Shown here: in pieces, positions 35,210 to 35,553 of the stretch | Layout: each line of letters begins with the position of its first letter | How positions within the stretch are numbered: the first letter of the stretch is position 1 | Assembly (NCBI RefSeq): GCF_000429945.1 | Contig: NZ_AUCV01000056.1 | Location: 1-35,553, forward strand | Direction: 5' to 3' | Origin: Desulfogranum japonicum DSM 18378 | GTDB taxonomy: Bacteria; Desulfobacterota; Desulfobulbia; Desulfobulbales; Desulfobulbaceae | Length of the DNA stretch: 35,553 nucleotides | Notes under the pieces: model-generated | The model's input: the letters and a program-made list of their open reading frames with translations, nothing else | Database searches by the model: none | What the model was told of the DNA's origin: nothing | Position numbers and translations under genes: made by a program

Positions 35210-35553
35210 GATGGAAAGAGTGAAATCCCTTATCAAAACTGCAACTATTAAGACAGGGGAAGTTTTTCTTGGCTTCTGCAATCATGGGGACTGCAACCTG
35301 ATCATCAGTCTCATGTTCCATCACTCGATGATGAAGAAGAAAGCCATATTGATCTTCAAGTACACATACTCTGAGCCCTAATTCAACCGGTACTCCTGCT
35401 TTTCCTTTGTTGATCCACTCAGTGTGTTCCTCGAAAAGGGAGAACACTTTTTCCGAGTGTGGTATATCTTCACCATCAATGACTCGACGATGTATTTGGT
35501 CGATTTGCCTTTCTGCGTGTTTTAAAAATGAATCAATCAAACAGGCAATTGCT
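35210..35553 (-). pseudogene. ISNCY-family transposase, central part, cut at both ends
   Basis: The minus-strand frame is open from the right edge and reads FLKHAERQIDQIHRRVIDGE, HSEKVFSLFEEHTEWINKGK, GVPVELGLRVCVLEDQYGF and MIAEAKKNFP, then CSFDKGFHS. This matches the middle-to-C-terminal part of ISNCY transposases. Homology ends at about 35210, and the frame then runs into IS200-like sequence. The C-terminal fifth was therefore lost by truncation or insertion. It is the same family as the N-terminal fragment at 4007-4649. Confidence 0.8.

Noticed and set aside
1-35553. CRISPR array, tRNA, rRNA or prophage
   Set aside because: No regularly spaced direct repeats, tRNA-like cloverleaf sequence, rRNA segments or phage genes were recognised by reading.

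Overview
The window looks like chromosomal DNA of an anaerobic Desulfobacterota bacterium, probably Desulfobulbales-like. This placement is inference from gene style: SPFH pair, DUF4070-type radical SAM protein, CheB-CheR-PAS and PAS-sigma54 proteins, and ISNCY and IS4/IS701-type insertion sequences. No rRNA, tRNA or CRISPR array was recognised.

Layout. (1) 1-4650 is a mobile-element graveyard around a few intact minus-strand genes: an NSS sodium symporter, an ABM-like monooxygenase and a zinc-metalloprotease lipoprotein. It holds the 5' end of an IS1634-like transposase at the left edge, an IS1182-like C-terminus, a broken ISNCY transposase and three copies of a short repeat. One copy has imperfect terminal inverted repeats; another lies exactly between the two IS remnants. 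(2) 4917-14619 is a minus-strand block: an ABC1/UbiB-type kinase, a ZraP/CpxP-like periplasmic protein, a PAS-sigma54 activator, a CheB-CheR-PAS fusion and a PAS histidine kinase with a C-terminal receiver. The last three probably form one signalling set. The receiver is degraded: its conserved Lys is Asn and an amber codon cuts its last helix. (3) 14640-15598 has no supported gene. (4) 15599-30094 is a plus-strand block: a 56-aa coiled-coil protein, a B12-type radical SAM enzyme, HflK, HflC, a 3079-aa cyclic beta-1,2-glucan synthase and a RelA/SpoT-type alarmone synthetase. The last four genes are tightly spaced (a 4-nt overlap, then gaps of 68 and 38 nt) and look like one operon. (5) 30100-35553 is a second graveyard (IS4/IS701-like, IS5-like, IS200-like and ISNCY remnants) around an FNT-family channel, a 95-aa coiled-coil protein and the frameshifted C-terminal domain of an SLC12-like transporter.

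How it may fit together. The plus-strand operon links a membrane-microdomain SPFH pair with a giant envelope-glucan synthase and a (p)ppGpp synthetase, suggesting coordinated envelope or osmotic stress control. The minus-strand block combines a sensor kinase, a chemotaxis-type methylation module and a sigma54 activator beside a periplasmic ZraP-like protein. That protein has a plausible -24/-12 promoter, which is reminiscent of ZraSR-ZraP envelope-stress logic. The operon is the most unusual intact assembly here. The repeat and its nesting among dead ISs is the most unusual non-coding structure.
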